NCBI RefSeq assembly: GCF_902498065.1
Contig: NZ_CABVIR010000003.1
Coordinates: 186,001-250,000, forward strand
DNA: 64,000 bases
Source: Pseudomonas fluorescens
Lineage (GTDB): Bacteria; Pseudomonadota; Gammaproteobacteria; Pseudomonadales; Pseudomonadaceae
Reading direction: 5' to 3'
Shown here: one piece after another, positions 1 through 10,461 of the stretch
Layout: each line of letters begins with the position of its first letter
How positions within the stretch are numbered: the first letter of the stretch is position 1
Position numbers and translations under genes: made by a program
Notes under the pieces: generated by a model
The model's input: the letters and a program-made list of their open reading frames with translations, nothing else
Databases searched by the model: none
What the model was told of the DNA's origin: nothing

Positions 1-721
1 CAAACGGGGCAACAATTTCGATGGCGCCGTTGGTCAGCATGTCGGCCGGTGGCTTGGGCAGCGGCTGGGCGCGTCGGATCATTTCCAGGGTGGCCCGGTC
101 CAGATCGGCGTTGCCCGAGCGGCCCACCAGTTCGAACGACAACACATTACCTTCACCATCCACCACGAAGCGCAGTCGGTTCAAACCTTCCTTGCCCCGC
201 GCCTGAGCACTGGCCGGGTACTTTTTGTACTTGGCCAGGTGCGCGAGCAGTGTGCCTTGCCAACTGGCCTTGGCTGCTTGCTGCGCCGGTGATGGGCCCG
301 GTGCCGGTTGCGCGGATTTCTCCGTCGGTGCCTGGGTCGGTTGAGTGTCGGCCGGTTTTTCCTCGGAAGGTTTTTCCTTCGGTGGCTCTGGCTTTTTCTC
401 CACAGGCTTGGGCGGTTGAGGCTTCGGCTTGGGTTTGACCGGCTTCGGTACGGTAATTTCCGCCTTCGGCACTTCAGCCAGTTTCGGGATCGGCAGTTCT
501 TCCACCGGAGCGGGTGGTTGTGGCGGCGTTATCACCTTCGGCGGTGCCGGTGGTGGCGGGGCCGGAACCGGTGCCAGCTCGACCATCATCGCCTGCGGCG
601 GCAGCTCGATGGGTGGTCGTGCGGTCCAGTTCATCGCCAGCGCAATGGCCAGCGCATGGACGCCCAGCACCACGGCCAGGCTCCCGCTGTAACGCGTCAG
701 CTTATGGCGCGTCGTGATCAT
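1..721 (-). CDS. tonB: TonB energy transducer (C-terminal end cut by window edge)
   Basis: TonB spans the periplasm and passes proton-motive energy from ExbB/ExbD to outer-membrane receptors. About 240 residues are visible. A short cytoplasmic start (MITTRHKLTRYS) leads into one membrane segment at about residues 12-30. A long Pro/Glu/Lys-rich linker follows (repeated PP, KPKP and EKP runs, about 35-150). Then comes the start of the conserved C-terminal domain (YPASAQARGKEG, RFVVDGEGNV, LERA-like helix). The ATG overlaps the exbD stop as ATGA, so translation is probably coupled. The reading frame runs off the left edge before the stop codon, so the very end of the protein is missing. Confidence 0.93.
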   Translation of the reverse strand, partial: MITTRHKLTRYSGSLAVVLGVHALAIALAMNWTARPPIELPPQAMMVELAPVPAPPPPAPPKVITPPQPPAPVEELPIPKLAEVPKAEITVPKPVKPKPKPQPPKPVEKKPEPPKEKPSEEKPADTQPTQAPTEKSAQPAPGPSPAQQAAKASWQGTLLAHLAKYKKYPASAQARGKEGLNRLRFVVDGEGNVLSFELVGRSGNADLDRATLEMIRRAQPLPKPPADMLTNGAIEIVAPF

Positions 722-1146
722 TTCTTGACTGCCGTCTCGAGCCCGACCAGACCTACCTTCAGGTAACCGGCGGAGCGCAGGTTGTCCATCACGCTCATCA
801 GGTCGCCGTAGTCCACGCCTTTATCGGCCTGGAAGAAGATCGTCGTGTCTTTCTTGCCCTGGGTCTTGGCGTCGAGCGTGGCACCGAGGGCTTCGGCTTT
901 CACTTCGTCTTCGCCGAGGAACAGGCGCTGGTCAGCCTTGACGCTGAGGAACACCGGTTTCTCTGGCCGTGGCGCCGGTTTGGCGCTGGAGGCAGGCAGG
1001 TCGACCTTGATGTCCACGGTGGCCAACGGAGCGGCCACCATGAAGATGATCAACAGCACCAGCATCACGTCGATGAACGGCGTGACGTTGATTTCGTGGT
1101 TCTCGGCCAGATCGTCGTCTGCGCCTTCTTTCAAATGCAGGCCCAT
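718..1146 (-). CDS. exbD: TonB-system transport protein ExbD
   Basis: ExbD is the peptidoglycan-binding subunit of the TonB motor. The 142-residue product has a cytoplasmic N-terminus, one membrane helix (about 22-43) and a periplasmic domain. The helix begins with the family signature EINVTPFIDVMLVLL, whose Asp is the proton-carrying residue. The gene lies 6 bp after exbB and overlaps tonB by 4 bp, which gives an exbB-exbD-tonB operon. The length is normal for the family. Confidence 0.96.
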   Translation of the reverse strand: MGLHLKEGADDDLAENHEINVTPFIDVMLVLLIIFMVAAPLATVDIKVDLPASSAKPAPRPEKPVFLSVKADQRLFLGEDEVKAEALGATLDAKTQGKKDTTIFFQADKGVDYGDLMSVMDNLRSAGYLKVGLVGLETAVKK

Positions 1147-1152
1147 GGCCGA

Positions 1153-2121
1153 TTACCCCACTTTCACCATGTGCGGTTGCGAGCTGCGCTCAGGCTGGTG
1201 GTCGAGGTCGCGGCTGACCAGCAACAGGACTTCTGCCGAGGCGTCGGACACTTGCGCCTTGTAACCGGCGATGGAGCGGGCGAACACGTTGTAGATCACA
1301 ACGGCTGGAATCGCGGCCACCAGGCCCAACGCAGTCGCGAGCAGGGCTTCGGCAATGCCGGGTGCCACGACGGCGAGGTTGGTGGTTTGGGTCTTGGCGA
1401 TGCCGATGAAGCTGTTCATGATGCCCCACACGGTGCCGAACAGGCCCACGAACGGCGCTGTGGAGCCGATGGTGGCGAGCACGCCGGTGCCGCTGCTCAT
1501 GTTGCGACCGCAGGCTGCGACCAGGCGCTCGAGACGGAAAGCCACACGCTCTTTGATGCCTTCTTTTTCGCGGCTGTTGGTCGACAGGTGCATCTCTTCC
1601 AGCGCATCGTGCACCAACAGGTTGGCGAGCGTGCCGGGCTTGGCGGCCGTCGCACTGGCTTCCTTGAGGGTGGCCGCCTTCTTCAGGTGGACGATTTCAG
1701 TGCGCAGCCGGCGCTTGGCGCCCATCAGCTCGAAACCCTTGGCGATCCAGATGGTCCAGGTGATGATCGAAGCGATAGCCAGGCCGATCATCACGATTTT
1801 CACGATGATGTCGGCGTTCTGGTACATGCCCCACGGCGACAGGTCGTGGGCCATGCCCAGGGTGTTGTCGGCTTCGAGGACTTCAGGAGCGCCTTCGCTG
1901 GCGGTGTCTACGGCCTGGGCCGTGTCGGTGGCAGCCGGTGCTGCGTGATCGACGGCGTGGTCGGCTGCAGCAGGTGCAGTGGCGGCAGCCGGGGTGGCCG
2001 GCGCTTGTGCGTCAGCGAATGCGGCGGTTGGCGCCAGCATCAGGCTGATCAGCAGGGCGGCCACCGCGCTCCAGGCGCGAGGTCGTTTGGTTGGCGAAGC
2101 GGGGAATTGATTGCGTGTCAT
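1153..2121 (-). CDS. exbB: TonB-system energizer ExbB, long form
   Basis: ExbB is the pentameric membrane channel of the TonB motor. The start is placed at MTRNQFPASP, which gives 322 residues. An upstream in-frame codon at 2184 would add 21 residues that do not look like ExbB. An N-terminal signal-like helix ending TAAFADA is followed by an Ala/Pro-rich periplasmic stretch (about 35-90). The MotA/TolQ/ExbB core has three membrane helices, with VLATIGSTAPFVGLFGTVWG in the second and third. The long N-terminal extension is typical of Pseudomonas ExbB and absent from the E. coli protein. Confidence 0.93.
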   Translation of the reverse strand: MTRNQFPASPTKRPRAWSAVAALLISLMLAPTAAFADAQAPATPAAATAPAAADHAVDHAAPAATDTAQAVDTASEGAPEVLEADNTLGMAHDLSPWGMYQNADIIVKIVMIGLAIASIITWTIWIAKGFELMGAKRRLRTEIVHLKKAATLKEASATAAKPGTLANLLVHDALEEMHLSTNSREKEGIKERVAFRLERLVAACGRNMSSGTGVLATIGSTAPFVGLFGTVWGIMNSFIGIAKTQTTNLAVVAPGIAEALLATALGLVAAIPAVVIYNVFARSIAGYKAQVSDASAEVLLLVSRDLDHQPERSSQPHMVKVG

Positions 2122-2309
2122 GCTGGCCGGACCTGAGAGAAAAAGACGGTAAATGTTCTTCCAGGCCTCGAAGGCCGAGAACAAAAGTGGCGGGCATTAT
2201 TGCAAGTAATTCTTGTTAACAAAAGTAATAGAGTATCTTTTTTTCCTTCATTGCTAGCCGCTCGTCCATTGCCGGCGCTAGTCTGTGGCTTTCCGATAGG
2301 AGTTTTTTG

Positions 2310-3167
2310 ATGTCCGCGCCTTCTGTTTTGATCGCCGGCTGCGGTGATGTCGGCAGTCGTCTGGCTACACAATTGCTGGCTTGCGGGTGGGAGGTTCACG
2401 GCCTGCGCCGGGATGTTTCACGCTTGCCGGACGGTGTCATTGGTGTTGCCGGCGACTTGTTCAACAAGGACTGTCCGCAGACCTGGCCAGTCGGTGCGGT
2501 GGATTATCTGGTGTATTGCGCGGCAGCCACCGATCACGATGAAGCCGGCTACCGCGCCGCTTATGTCGAGGGCTTGCAGCATGTGCTTGAGTGGCTGGAC
2601 GACTACGGGCAGGTGCCGAATCGCCTGCTGTTCGTTTCCAGCAGCAGTGTTTACGGCCAGCAGGGCGGCGAGTGGGTCGACGAAACGTCGCCGGCCATCG
2701 CTGCCGGCTATTCAGGTCGGCTGATGCTGGAGGCGGAACAAGTAGCGCTCAACAGTGGCATCCCGGCCAGCATCGTGCGGTTGACCGGCATCTATGGCCC
2801 GGGCCGCGAATGGCTGCTGACGCAGGTTCGTCGCGGATATCGCGTGGCGATCGATCCACCGTTATACGGCAATCGGATTCACGCGGATGACGCAGCGGGG
2901 CTGATGGCGTTTCTGCTTGAGGCGGATCGGCGTGGTGTCGCGCTGGATGACGTCTATATCGGTGTCGACGATGCGCCTGCACCGCTGGCCGAAGTGGTGG
3001 ATTGGCTGCGTGAATACCTGGGCGTGACTGAATGGGCCGACGATGCGAGCGTGCGGCGCACGGGTAGCAAGCAGTGCAGCAATGCGCGGGCGAAGGCCTT
3101 GGGCTGGGAGCCGAAGTACCCAAGCTATCGCGAAGGTTACGCCGCCATCCTCGAAGGCGGCTGCTGA
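2310..3167 (+). CDS. NAD(P)-dependent epimerase/dehydratase family protein
   Basis: The 285-residue protein has a Rossmann fold of the extended short-chain dehydrogenase type. The nucleotide-binding loop IAGCGDVGSR lies at about 8-17. A conserved Ser pair (FVSSSSVYG) and a downstream region ending in GWEPKYPSYREG are typical of nucleoside-sugar epimerase relatives. The catalytic YxxxK is not clearly present: the expected spot reads YSGRLMLEAE, so the enzyme may be atypical. The ATG at 2310 has AGGAG seven bases upstream and is preferred over the TTG one codon earlier. It reads divergently from exbB. Substrate unknown. Confidence 0.8.
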   Translation: MSAPSVLIAGCGDVGSRLATQLLACGWEVHGLRRDVSRLPDGVIGVAGDLFNKDCPQTWPVGAVDYLVYCAAATDHDEAGYRAAYVEGLQHVLEWLDDYGQVPNRLLFVSSSSVYGQQGGEWVDETSPAIAAGYSGRLMLEAEQVALNSGIPASIVRLTGIYGPGREWLLTQVRRGYRVAIDPPLYGNRIHADDAAGLMAFLLEADRRGVALDDVYIGVDDAPAPLAEVVDWLREYLGVTEWADDASVRRTGSKQCSNARAKALGWEPKYPSYREGYAAILEGGC

Positions 3168-3187
3168 CTTCCAGTCACCACAAACCA

Positions 3188-3279
3188 CTGTGGGAGCTGG
3201 CTTGCCCGCGATGGGGCCATAACATTCAACATCCAGGTTGACTGTTAAACCGCCATCGCGGGCAAGCCCGCTCCCACAG
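3188..3279. repeat. REP pair (inverted, REPIN-like)
   Basis: Two inverted arms, GTGGGAGCTGGCTTGCCCGCGAT and its near complement ATCGCGGGCAAGCCCGCTCCCAC split around a 40-base AT-richer spacer, sit between two convergent genes. This is the GCGGGCTTGCCCGC class found throughout P. fluorescens-group genomes. Confidence 0.85.
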
Positions 3280-3305
3280 GGTTATCTGTTGGCTTCAGAT
3301 CCGGG

Positions 3306-4046
3306 TCACTGTTTTTCCAGCAACCACTTGCGCTGACCCTGCGTGAACTGCGGCATCTCGTCCGCCTGTGCAGTGTTCACCGCCTGCAGGATCTCCAGTT
3401 CCTTGCCCTTGCGCGCAAAGATCCAGGTGTTGCCTTGGCCGTTCAGTTGCAGCCACATGTTGTCGTTGCCGTCACTCATCGACGCGCAATCGCCTGCCAG
3501 ACACAGTGCATAGCGATCCGCCCCCGGCAGGCCGGTCACTTGGCCATCGGCCTGGAACTGCACGGTGTTGCCTTCACCGGGACCGCTGATGACTTTCCAG
3601 CTACCGCCCATGTAGGCCGAATACAGCGCGCGTTCGAAGCTCGCGCCAATCGGTGCGCCATCCGGCACGGGGATCAACGCGCGGTCGAAGACTTGTGCGG
3701 GTTCATTGTCGCTGGCTGCCTGACTCAGTTGCTTGCCGTCCCGCTTCAGTTCACTGGCGGAACTGCCGTAGAAGTCGACTTTCCAGGCACCGGACGCTTC
3801 GCCGAGCAGCTTGCCTTCGACGTTCTCAAAACCGTTGGTGTATCGGGCCTGACTGGCCTTGGTGTTGACGTCCCATTCCAGGTTCGGGCCGTATGCCTGG
3901 AGCGCTTCGCGCAGAGGGCCACCTTTGGACGCAGCATCGATCGCCACCTGATTGATCCAGGTGCCGCTGATGTCACGGTCGGCAGGGTTGCTGGCACATC
4001 CGCCCAAGAACAGGGCGACCAGCGAAAGAGCTAGCGCATGGCGCAT
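3306..4046 (-). CDS. Putative lipoprotein of unknown function
   Basis: The 246-residue protein starts with a lipoprotein signal peptide. A hydrophobic run leads to the lipobox LGGC, giving lipidation at Cys17, followed by ASNP. The absence of Asp at +2 favours the outer membrane. The mature part contains DISGTWINQVAIDAA near the start and several Gly/Trp turns (GAWKVDFYGS, GGSWKVISG, NMWLQLNGQGNTWIF), which suggest a small beta-barrel or lipocalin-like fold with two similar halves. I do not recognise a named family. It is convergent with the epimerase gene and upstream of ridA on the same strand order. Confidence 0.75.
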   Translation of the reverse strand: MRHALALSLVALFLGGCASNPADRDISGTWINQVAIDAASKGGPLREALQAYGPNLEWDVNTKASQARYTNGFENVEGKLLGEASGAWKVDFYGSSASELKRDGKQLSQAASDNEPAQVFDRALIPVPDGAPIGASFERALYSAYMGGSWKVISGPGEGNTVQFQADGQVTGLPGADRYALCLAGDCASMSDGNDNMWLQLNGQGNTWIFARKGKELEILQAVNTAQADEMPQFTQGQRKWLLEKQ

Positions 4047-4101
4047 GGTGGAATCCTTTCAAGACAGAATCGACGCAGCCCTTGGGGCTGCGCCGGACGT
4101 A

Positions 4102-4482
4102 TTACTCGATGACCAGAATGGCATCCATTTCAACCTGCGAACCCTTTGGCAGGGCAGCCACGCCGATGGCGGCGCGAGCAGGGTATGGCTGATCAAAGTA
4201 CTTGCCCATGATCTCGTTGACCTTGGCGAAGTGGCTCAGGTCGGTGAGAAAGATGTTCAGTTTGACGATGTCCTTGAACGAACCGCCAGCGGCTTCGGCT
4301 ACGGCTTTGAGGTTCTCGAACACCTGGACGGTCTGGGCTTCGAAGCCTTCAACCAGTTCCATGGTTTTTGGGTCCAGAGGAATCTGACCCGACATGTAAA
4401 CAGTGTTGCCAGCCTTGATCGCCTGGGAGTAGGTACCGATGGCGGCCGGGGCCTTGTCGCTGGTGATAACAGTCTTGGTCAT
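4102..4482 (-). CDS. ridA: RidA family 2-iminobutanoate/2-iminopropanoate deaminase
   Basis: RidA hydrolyses reactive enamine/imine intermediates released by PLP enzymes. The 126-residue protein has the family length. It shows the N-terminal [24 protein letters not shown] and the C-terminal [22 protein letters not shown], which contains the substrate-binding Arg and Glu. It lies 25 bp after spoT and is probably co-transcribed with it. A second, more distant RidA homologue lies at 32672-33025. Confidence 0.95.
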   Translation of the reverse strand: MTKTVITSDKAPAAIGTYSQAIKAGNTVYMSGQIPLDPKTMELVEGFEAQTVQVFENLKAVAEAAGGSFKDIVKLNIFLTDLSHFAKVNEIMGKYFDQPYPARAAIGVAALPKGSQVEMDAILVIE

Positions 4483-4507
4483 GAATGACTCCTTGTAATA
4501 GGTTGGC

Positions 4508-6613
4508 TTAGGCGCGCATGCGGGTGATACGAATCACCCCGGTCAGCGCGCGCAATTTCTTGATCACGCGGGCCAGGTGCACGCGGTCGTGCACGCTGAC
4601 CACCAGTTGGACCACGCTGATGCGACCATCGCGTTCGTCCATGCTGATTTTCTCGATATTGCCGTCGGCCGCATTGACGCTGCTGGCCAGCAGAGCGATC
4701 AGGCCGCGCTGGTGTTCCAGCTCGACGCGCAGCTCGACGTTGAATTCGCCGGTGACATCCTTGGCCCACGAGAGCTGGATGCATTTTTCCGGGTTATGGC
4801 GGATTTCGCTGATGTTGCGGCAGTTGTCCAGGTGCACGACCATGCCTTTGCCCGCCGACAGGTGACCGACAATCGGGTCGCCCGGGATCGGCGTGCAGCA
4901 TTTGGCGTAGCTGAGCACCAGGCCTTCGGTGCCGCGAATCGCCAGCGGGCCTTCAGGGCTTGGCAATTGTTCGCCCTCGCCGAGCAGGCGTCGGGCGACC
5001 ACGTAAGCCATGCGATTGCCCAGGCCGATGTCTTCAAGCAGGTCTTCGATCAGTTCGAGGCGGTACTCGGTGAGCATCGCCTTGACGCGCTCGGCCGCGA
5101 CTTTTTCCAGCGAGCTGTCGAAGCCATTCAGCACTTTGTTCAGCAGGCGTTCACCCAGGCTGATGGATTCGGAGCGGCGTTGCAGTTTCAGCGCATGGCG
5201 GATATGCGTGCGCGCCTTGCCGGTGACCACAAAGTTGAGCCACGCCGGATTCGGCCGTGCGCCGGGAGCGCTGACGATCTCGACCGTGGAGCCGCTTTGC
5301 AGCGGCTCGGACAGCGGTGCGAGACGACGATTGATCCGGCAGGCGATGCAGCTGTTGCCGACGTCGGTATGCACCGCGTAAGCAAAGTCGACCGCCGTGG
5401 AGCCTTTGGGCAGCTCCATGATCCGGCCTTTGGGCGTGAACACGTAGACCTCGTCCGGGAACAGGTCGATCTTCACGCTCTCGATGAATTCCAGTGAGTT
5501 GCCGGCGCGTTGCTGCATTTCCAGCACGCCTTTGACCCACTGGCGGGCGCGGGCGTGAGTGCCTTTGGGCTGCTCGTCGCCGCTGGATTTGTACAGCCAA
5601 TGGGCGGCGATGCCGTTGTTGGCCATCTCTTCCATTTCGCGGGTGCGGATCTGGATCTCGATCGGAACACCGTGCATGCCGAACAGCGTGGTGTGCAGCG
5701 ACTGATAGCCGTTGGCCTTGGGAATCGCGATGTAATCCTTGAAGCGCCCCGGCAACGGTTTGTACAAATTATGCACAGCACCCAGCACGCGGTAGCACGT
5801 ATCGACCTTGTCGACGATGATCCGGAACGCGTAGACGTCCATGATCTCGTTGAAGGCCCGACGCTTGCCGCGCATTTTCTTGTAGATGCCGTAGAGGTGT
5901 TTCTGACGACCGCTGACCTCGCCCTGAATGCCATCGATGGCCAGGCAGTGGCTGAGGGATTCTTCGATCTTGTTGACGATTTCCTTGCGGTTGCCCCGGG
6001 CGCGCTTGACCGCCTGGTTGATCCGCGCGGAACGCATCGGGTGCATGGCCTTGAAGCCGAGGTCTTCGAATTCTATGCGGATGGCGTGCATGCCCAGCCG
6101 GTTGGCGATGGGCGCATAGATTTCCAGGGTTTCCTTGGCGATCCGTCGGCGTTTTTCACCAGACAGGACTTCCAGCGTGCGCATGTTGTGCAAGCGGTCG
6201 GCGAGTTTGACCAGGATCACGCGAATGTCGCGTGCCATGGCCATGGCCATTTTCTGGAAGTTTTCGGCTTGTGCTTCGGCTTTGGTCTCGAAGTTCATCT
6301 GGGTCAGTTTGCTGACCCCGTCGACCAGTTCGGCCACGGTTTCGCCGAACTGCGCTTGCAGCGCTTCCTTGGCAATACCGGTGTCTTCGATCACGTCATG
6401 CAGCATCGCAGCCATCAAACTCTGATGGTCCATGTGCATGTCGGCAAGAATGTTCGCCACGGCAAGAGGATGCGTGACGTACGCCTCACCGCTGCGGCGG
6501 CGTTGGCCGTCGTGGGCTTGTTCGGCGTAGAAGTACGCTCGGCGGACCAGGTTGACCTGGTCCTTGCCGAGGTAGGCCGATAAGCGATCGGCGAGGGCGT
6601 CTATGCTCGGCAT
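4508..6613 (-). CDS. spoT: Bifunctional (p)ppGpp synthetase/hydrolase SpoT
   Basis: SpoT makes and degrades the alarmone (p)ppGpp. The 701-residue protein is full length. An HD hydrolase domain at the N-terminus carries the metal pair His72-Asp73 ([10 protein letters not shown]). A synthetase domain follows (about 230-350, [20 protein letters not shown]), then a TGS domain (about 385-445, [18 protein letters not shown]), a helical/zinc-finger region ([17 protein letters not shown]) and a C-terminal ACT domain. The intact HD motif separates it from RelA, where that domain is dead. It sits between rpoZ and ridA, the usual gammaproteobacterial order. Confidence 0.98.
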   Translation of the reverse strand: MPSIDALADRLSAYLGKDQVNLVRRAYFYAEQAHDGQRRRSGEAYVTHPLAVANILADMHMDHQSLMAAMLHDVIEDTGIAKEALQAQFGETVAELVDGVSKLTQMNFETKAEAQAENFQKMAMAMARDIRVILVKLADRLHNMRTLEVLSGEKRRRIAKETLEIYAPIANRLGMHAIRIEFEDLGFKAMHPMRSARINQAVKRARGNRKEIVNKIEESLSHCLAIDGIQGEVSGRQKHLYGIYKKMRGKRRAFNEIMDVYAFRIIVDKVDTCYRVLGAVHNLYKPLPGRFKDYIAIPKANGYQSLHTTLFGMHGVPIEIQIRTREMEEMANNGIAAHWLYKSSGDEQPKGTHARARQWVKGVLEMQQRAGNSLEFIESVKIDLFPDEVYVFTPKGRIMELPKGSTAVDFAYAVHTDVGNSCIACRINRRLAPLSEPLQSGSTVEIVSAPGARPNPAWLNFVVTGKARTHIRHALKLQRRSESISLGERLLNKVLNGFDSSLEKVAAERVKAMLTEYRLELIEDLLEDIGLGNRMAYVVARRLLGEGEQLPSPEGPLAIRGTEGLVLSYAKCCTPIPGDPIVGHLSAGKGMVVHLDNCRNISEIRHNPEKCIQLSWAKDVTGEFNVELRVELEHQRGLIALLASSVNAADGNIEKISMDERDGRISVVQLVVSVHDRVHLARVIKKLRALTGVIRITRMRA

Positions 6614-6670
6614 GATGACTCCTGCCGTTCGCTGTGACCCCGCGCCGTGCTACGTCGACCAGGCATAGGC

Positions 6671-6934
6671 TTAGACGGCCTCGTTGGACTCGTCCTCGAA
6701 CGCTGCGAACAGCGGTTCGTCTTCGACGATTTCAGCATTGGCGATGAACTCGTAGCTCATCAGGCCTTCAGCGATTTCACGCAGCGCTACAACGGTAGGC
6801 TTGTCGTTTTCCCACTGAACCAGGGGCTCTTTGCCGCCGGTGGCCAGTTGACGGGCACGCTTGGTAGAGAGCATGACCAGCTCAAAGCGGTTTTCCACGT
6901 GTTCTAGGCAGTCTTCAACGGTTACGCGGGCCAT
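6671..6934 (-). CDS. rpoZ: RNA polymerase omega subunit
   Basis: Omega helps assemble beta-prime and forms one of the ppGpp sites on RNA polymerase. The product [20 protein letters not shown] has 87 residues, with the conserved helix [16 protein letters not shown]. The ATG at 6934 is chosen because the upstream extension is unlike the family. The gene is 57 bp before spoT and 167 bp after gmk. Linkage of omega to the ppGpp enzyme is functionally sensible. Confidence 0.96.
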   Translation of the reverse strand: MARVTVEDCLEHVENRFELVMLSTKRARQLATGGKEPLVQWENDKPTVVALREIAEGLMSYEFIANAEIVEDEPLFAAFEDESNEAV

Positions 6935-7101
6935 GGTATTCCTCGGAGCGAATGCAATATGCGCGCTGCCCGGTTGGGCGAGCGGACTCAACAGTTTAAA
7001 AAATCACCAGCGATTAGGGAAGCGCTGATTTTTTGACCAAGCCCTTCAAAGCGCTGCAAGTGCCAATGTAAAGCCCTTGCAGCGGTTTTGGGAAGAGCTG
7101 T

Positions 7102-7734
<633 letters not shown>

Positions 7735-8598
7735 TTACTCAATATTCTGCACTTGTTCGCGCATCTGCTCGATCAACACTTTGAGGTTGACCGCCGCCTG
7801 GGTGCTGCGCGGGTCGAAGGCTTTGGAGCCCAGTGTGTTGGCTTCGCGGTTGAGTTCCTGCATCAGGAAGTCGAGGCGCCGGCCGGCAGCGCCGCCGGAT
7901 TTGAGCACCCGACGAACTTCGATGATGTGAGTGCTCAGGCGATCCAGTTCTTCGGCGACGTCGCTCTTTTGGGCGAGCATGACCATTTCCTGCTCCAGGC
8001 GCTGCGGGTCCATCTCGGCTTTCATGTCGGCGAAGCGGTCGAGGACTTTCTGGCGCTGGGTGGCGAGCATCTGCGGGACCAGTTCTCGCAGGGTCACCAC
8101 GTCTTCTTCAATGGACGTCAGGCGATCGTTGATCAACCGTGCCAGCTCCGCGCCTTCGCGCTCGCGGCCGGCCTTGAGTTCTTTCAGGCCTTCGTTGAAC
8201 AGTGCCAGCGCTTCGGCATTCAAGGCTTGCGGGTCGCTGGCGTCGCCGACCAGAACACCGGGCCAGGCCAACACTTCCAGTGGGTTCAGCGCAGCTGGAT
8301 TCTTGATCAGACTGGCGATGGTTTCGGCGGCTGCAACCAATTGCGCGGCGCGCTCGCGATCCACTTGCAGGGGTTTGTCAGCGTTTTCTTCGGTGAAGCG
8401 CAGGGTGCATTCGAGTTTGCCTCGGGAGATGCCCTGACGCAGCGCTTCGCGGACCGCGCCTTCGAGGTCGCGAAACGACTCGGGCAGACGCAAGTGCGGT
8501 TCCAGGTAGCGGCTGTTGACCGAGCGCAATTCCCAGCTCAGGGTGCCTTGGGCGCCGGCTTTTTCAACGCGGGCGAACGCGGTCATGCTGTGCACCAT
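7735..8598 (-). CDS. yicC: YicC family endoribonuclease-like protein
   Basis: The protein has 287 residues from MVHSMTAFARVEK, with GAGGT-type ribosome-binding sequence just upstream. Family landmarks are the N-terminal SMTAFAR, WELRSVNSRYLEPHLRLPE in the first third and the C-terminal GGAAGRRLDFLMQELNREANTLGSKA. YicC proteins are reported to be stress-linked ribonucleases acting with RNA-decay enzymes. It is divergent from rph, another RNA-processing gene, across 281 bp. Confidence 0.93.
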   Translation of the reverse strand: MVHSMTAFARVEKAGAQGTLSWELRSVNSRYLEPHLRLPESFRDLEGAVREALRQGISRGKLECTLRFTEENADKPLQVDRERAAQLVAAAETIASLIKNPAALNPLEVLAWPGVLVGDASDPQALNAEALALFNEGLKELKAGREREGAELARLINDRLTSIEEDVVTLRELVPQMLATQRQKVLDRFADMKAEMDPQRLEQEMVMLAQKSDVAEELDRLSTHIIEVRRVLKSGGAAGRRLDFLMQELNREANTLGSKAFDPRSTQAAVNLKVLIEQMREQVQNIE

Positions 8599-8836
8599 GG
8601 AGGTACCTCGCAATGCAGGTCCGTGCGTTACCAAAGGTTTCGCGGACCCGCTATCTGTGAATGAAAGCCGACAGGCAGCAAAGGCGCAGGATTGTAGCGC
8701 AGTGGGGCGGATGCGCCCAAACACACGGTGTGACAAAGGGCAGCAGGCCGTCGGTTAAGCGCTGTTCTAAGCTCAAGCCAGAGCCTTCAATCGTCGGGCG
8801 AATTTTTTAGAAGTGCCCAGGCTCGGCGCGCGGCTC

Positions 8837-8842
8837 TATAAT
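8837..8842 (+). promoter_or_regulatory. Candidate -10 box of rph promoter
   Basis: A perfect TATAAT lies 37 bases before the rph ATG. No good -35 is visible at the normal spacing, where the sequence is TGCCCA. The hexamer position predicts a short leader starting near 8849. Confidence 0.5.
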
Positions 8843-8879
8843 GCTCGGCAGTTTTCCGTCCTCCGTACAGGTATTCCCT

Positions 8880-9602
8880 ATGAAACGTCCAAGTGGTCGC
8901 GCTGCCGATCAGCTCCGCTCGATCCGCATTACCCGCAACTACACCAAACACGCCGAGGGATCCGTACTGGTCGAGTTCGGTGATACCAAAGTCATCTGCA
9001 CCGTCAGCGTCGAAAACGGCGTGCCGCGTTTCCTCAAAGGCCAGGGCCAGGGTTGGTTGACCGCCGAATACGGCATGCTGCCGCGCGCCACCGGCGAGCG
9101 TAACCAGCGTGAAGCGAGTCGCGGCAAGCAAGGCGGCCGGACCCTGGAAATTCAGCGTCTGATCGGTCGTTCCCTGCGCGCATCGCTGGACATGTCCAAG
9201 CTGGGCGACGTCACCCTGTACGTCGACTGCGACGTGATCCAGGCTGACGGCGGCACCCGCACCGCATCGATCACCGGCGCCATGGTTGCACTGGTCGATG
9301 CCTTGAAAGTGATCAAGAAGCGCGGCGGCCTGAAAGGCGGCGACCCGCTCAAGCAAATGATCGCGGCCGTTTCGGTCGGCATGTACCAGGGTGAACCTGT
9401 GCTCGATCTCGACTACCTGGAAGACTCGGCTGCCGAGACTGACCTGAACGTGGTGATGACCAGCACTGGCGGCTTCATCGAAGTGCAGGGCACAGCCGAA
9501 GGCGCACCGTTCCAGCCTGAAGAGTTGACCGCTATGCTTGAACTGGCGAAGAAAGGCATGAGCGAAATCTTCGAATTGCAAAAGGCTGCACTGGCTGACT
9601 GA
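8880..9602 (+). CDS. rph: Ribonuclease PH
   Basis: RNase PH is a phosphorolytic 3' exoribonuclease that trims tRNA precursors. The 240-residue protein starts [19 protein letters not shown], preceded by GTATTCCCT. Family motifs include [37 protein letters not shown] and [20 protein letters not shown], which form the phosphate-binding and catalytic core. The length equals that of other gammaproteobacterial Rph. It is intact, unlike the frameshifted gene of E. coli K-12. Confidence 0.97.
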   Translation: MKRPSGRAADQLRSIRITRNYTKHAEGSVLVEFGDTKVICTVSVENGVPRFLKGQGQGWLTAEYGMLPRATGERNQREASRGKQGGRTLEIQRLIGRSLRASLDMSKLGDVTLYVDCDVIQADGGTRTASITGAMVALVDALKVIKKRGGLKGGDPLKQMIAAVSVGMYQGEPVLDLDYLEDSAAETDLNVVMTSTGGFIEVQGTAEGAPFQPEELTAMLELAKKGMSEIFELQKAALAD

Positions 9603-9631
9603 CCGGAACCATTCCAGGCAAGGAGGACGTT

Positions 9632-10000
9632 ATGAGTGACGAGCAAGAGCTGCTTCCCACCCCGAGCAAAGAAGTTCGGCAGTGGGCGATGTTTTGTCAC
9701 CTGTCCGCCTTGCTGGGGATCTGGATTCCGTTCGGTACGCTGATCGGCCCGCTGATTCTCTGGCAGATGAAGCGCGAGATGGACCCGTTTGTCGATGCGC
9801 AGGGCAAGGAGGCGCTGAACTTTCAGATCACCGTCGCCATTGCCTCCGCCATCTGCTTCCTGCTGATGGTGGTGATCATCGGGTTCTTCCTGTTTGGGCT
9901 AGTGGCGATTGGCGCCTTGGTGTTAACGATCATTGCTGGTGTTAAGGCCAATGAAGGAGTCCCTTACAGGTATCCGTTCACTTGGCGGCTGATCAAGTAG
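9632..10000 (+). CDS. DUF4870 domain membrane protein
   Basis: The 122-residue protein has the DUF4870 layout. A soluble start (MSDEQELLPTPSKEVRQWAM) is followed by a first hydrophobic segment (HLSALLGIWIPFGTLIGPLILW), the family motif DPFVDAQGKEALNFQITV and two further membrane helices to the end (GVPYRYPFTWRLIK). AAGGAGG lies nine bases upstream. Function is unknown. It follows rph by 29 bp and may share its transcript. Confidence 0.9.
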   Translation: MSDEQELLPTPSKEVRQWAMFCHLSALLGIWIPFGTLIGPLILWQMKREMDPFVDAQGKEALNFQITVAIASAICFLLMVVIIGFFLFGLVAIGALVLTIIAGVKANEGVPYRYPFTWRLIK

Positions 10001-10460
10001 CGAGCAGCGCGTAACTCTTGTGGGAGCAAGCCCGCTCCCATATTTAGATTTCAGTGTGCATAAAAATATCGATAGTCATCGGGCTGTGTGCAACGCGCAG
10101 TGCGCCGAAATTGTAATTTAATTACCCTTTCTTGTAGGACTTTTCTTTTTTAAAGTTAGAACTTTCCCTCGATCTGAAAGCTAAATGGCCGAAAGCTTAA
10201 GCCACTGTCCAGATTCTCACTTGTACAAATCTCTTTCCTACACTTCTAGTCACAACTGCACGGTCTCAGCGCGGTGTATGAGCTTGGCAATGGGACTTGG
10301 TGGTTGATAAAGTTGTGCCAAGTAATATTTATCAAGAAATATTTCGATATATTCTGACCATTGACGGTCCTTGAATCAAATACTAGCCAGCGTTGAGAGA
10401 TCAACCTGTTCAAGTGGCGTGTCCAGGTAAAAAGTTCGCCCCTGAATATATAAAAGAATA
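10001..10460. other. Gene-free, AT-richer region before gltS
   Basis: No convincing gene is seen. The left end (10018-10041) is a shortened REP palindrome (GTGGGAGCAAGCCCGCTCCCA) that could end the rph-DUF4870 transcript. From about 10100 onward the base composition falls well below that of the flanking genes, with T-runs near 10136-10155. It presumably holds the gltS promoter, but I could not fix a -35/-10 pair. Confidence 0.6.
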
Positions 10461-10461
10461 A
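10454..10461 (+). promoter_or_regulatory. Candidate Hfq/Crc CA motif at gltS start
   Basis: AAGAATAA fits the catabolite-activity consensus AANAANAA exactly. It overlaps the A of the gltS ATG. No Shine-Dalgarno is visible, so an RNA-bound Hfq-Crc complex here would cover the initiation site. Confidence 0.45.

Noticed and set aside
1096..2136. Long open frame antisense to exbB (346 codons)
   Set aside because: It mirrors exbB in a high-GC genome, has low-complexity His/Gly/Gln-rich content and no family features.
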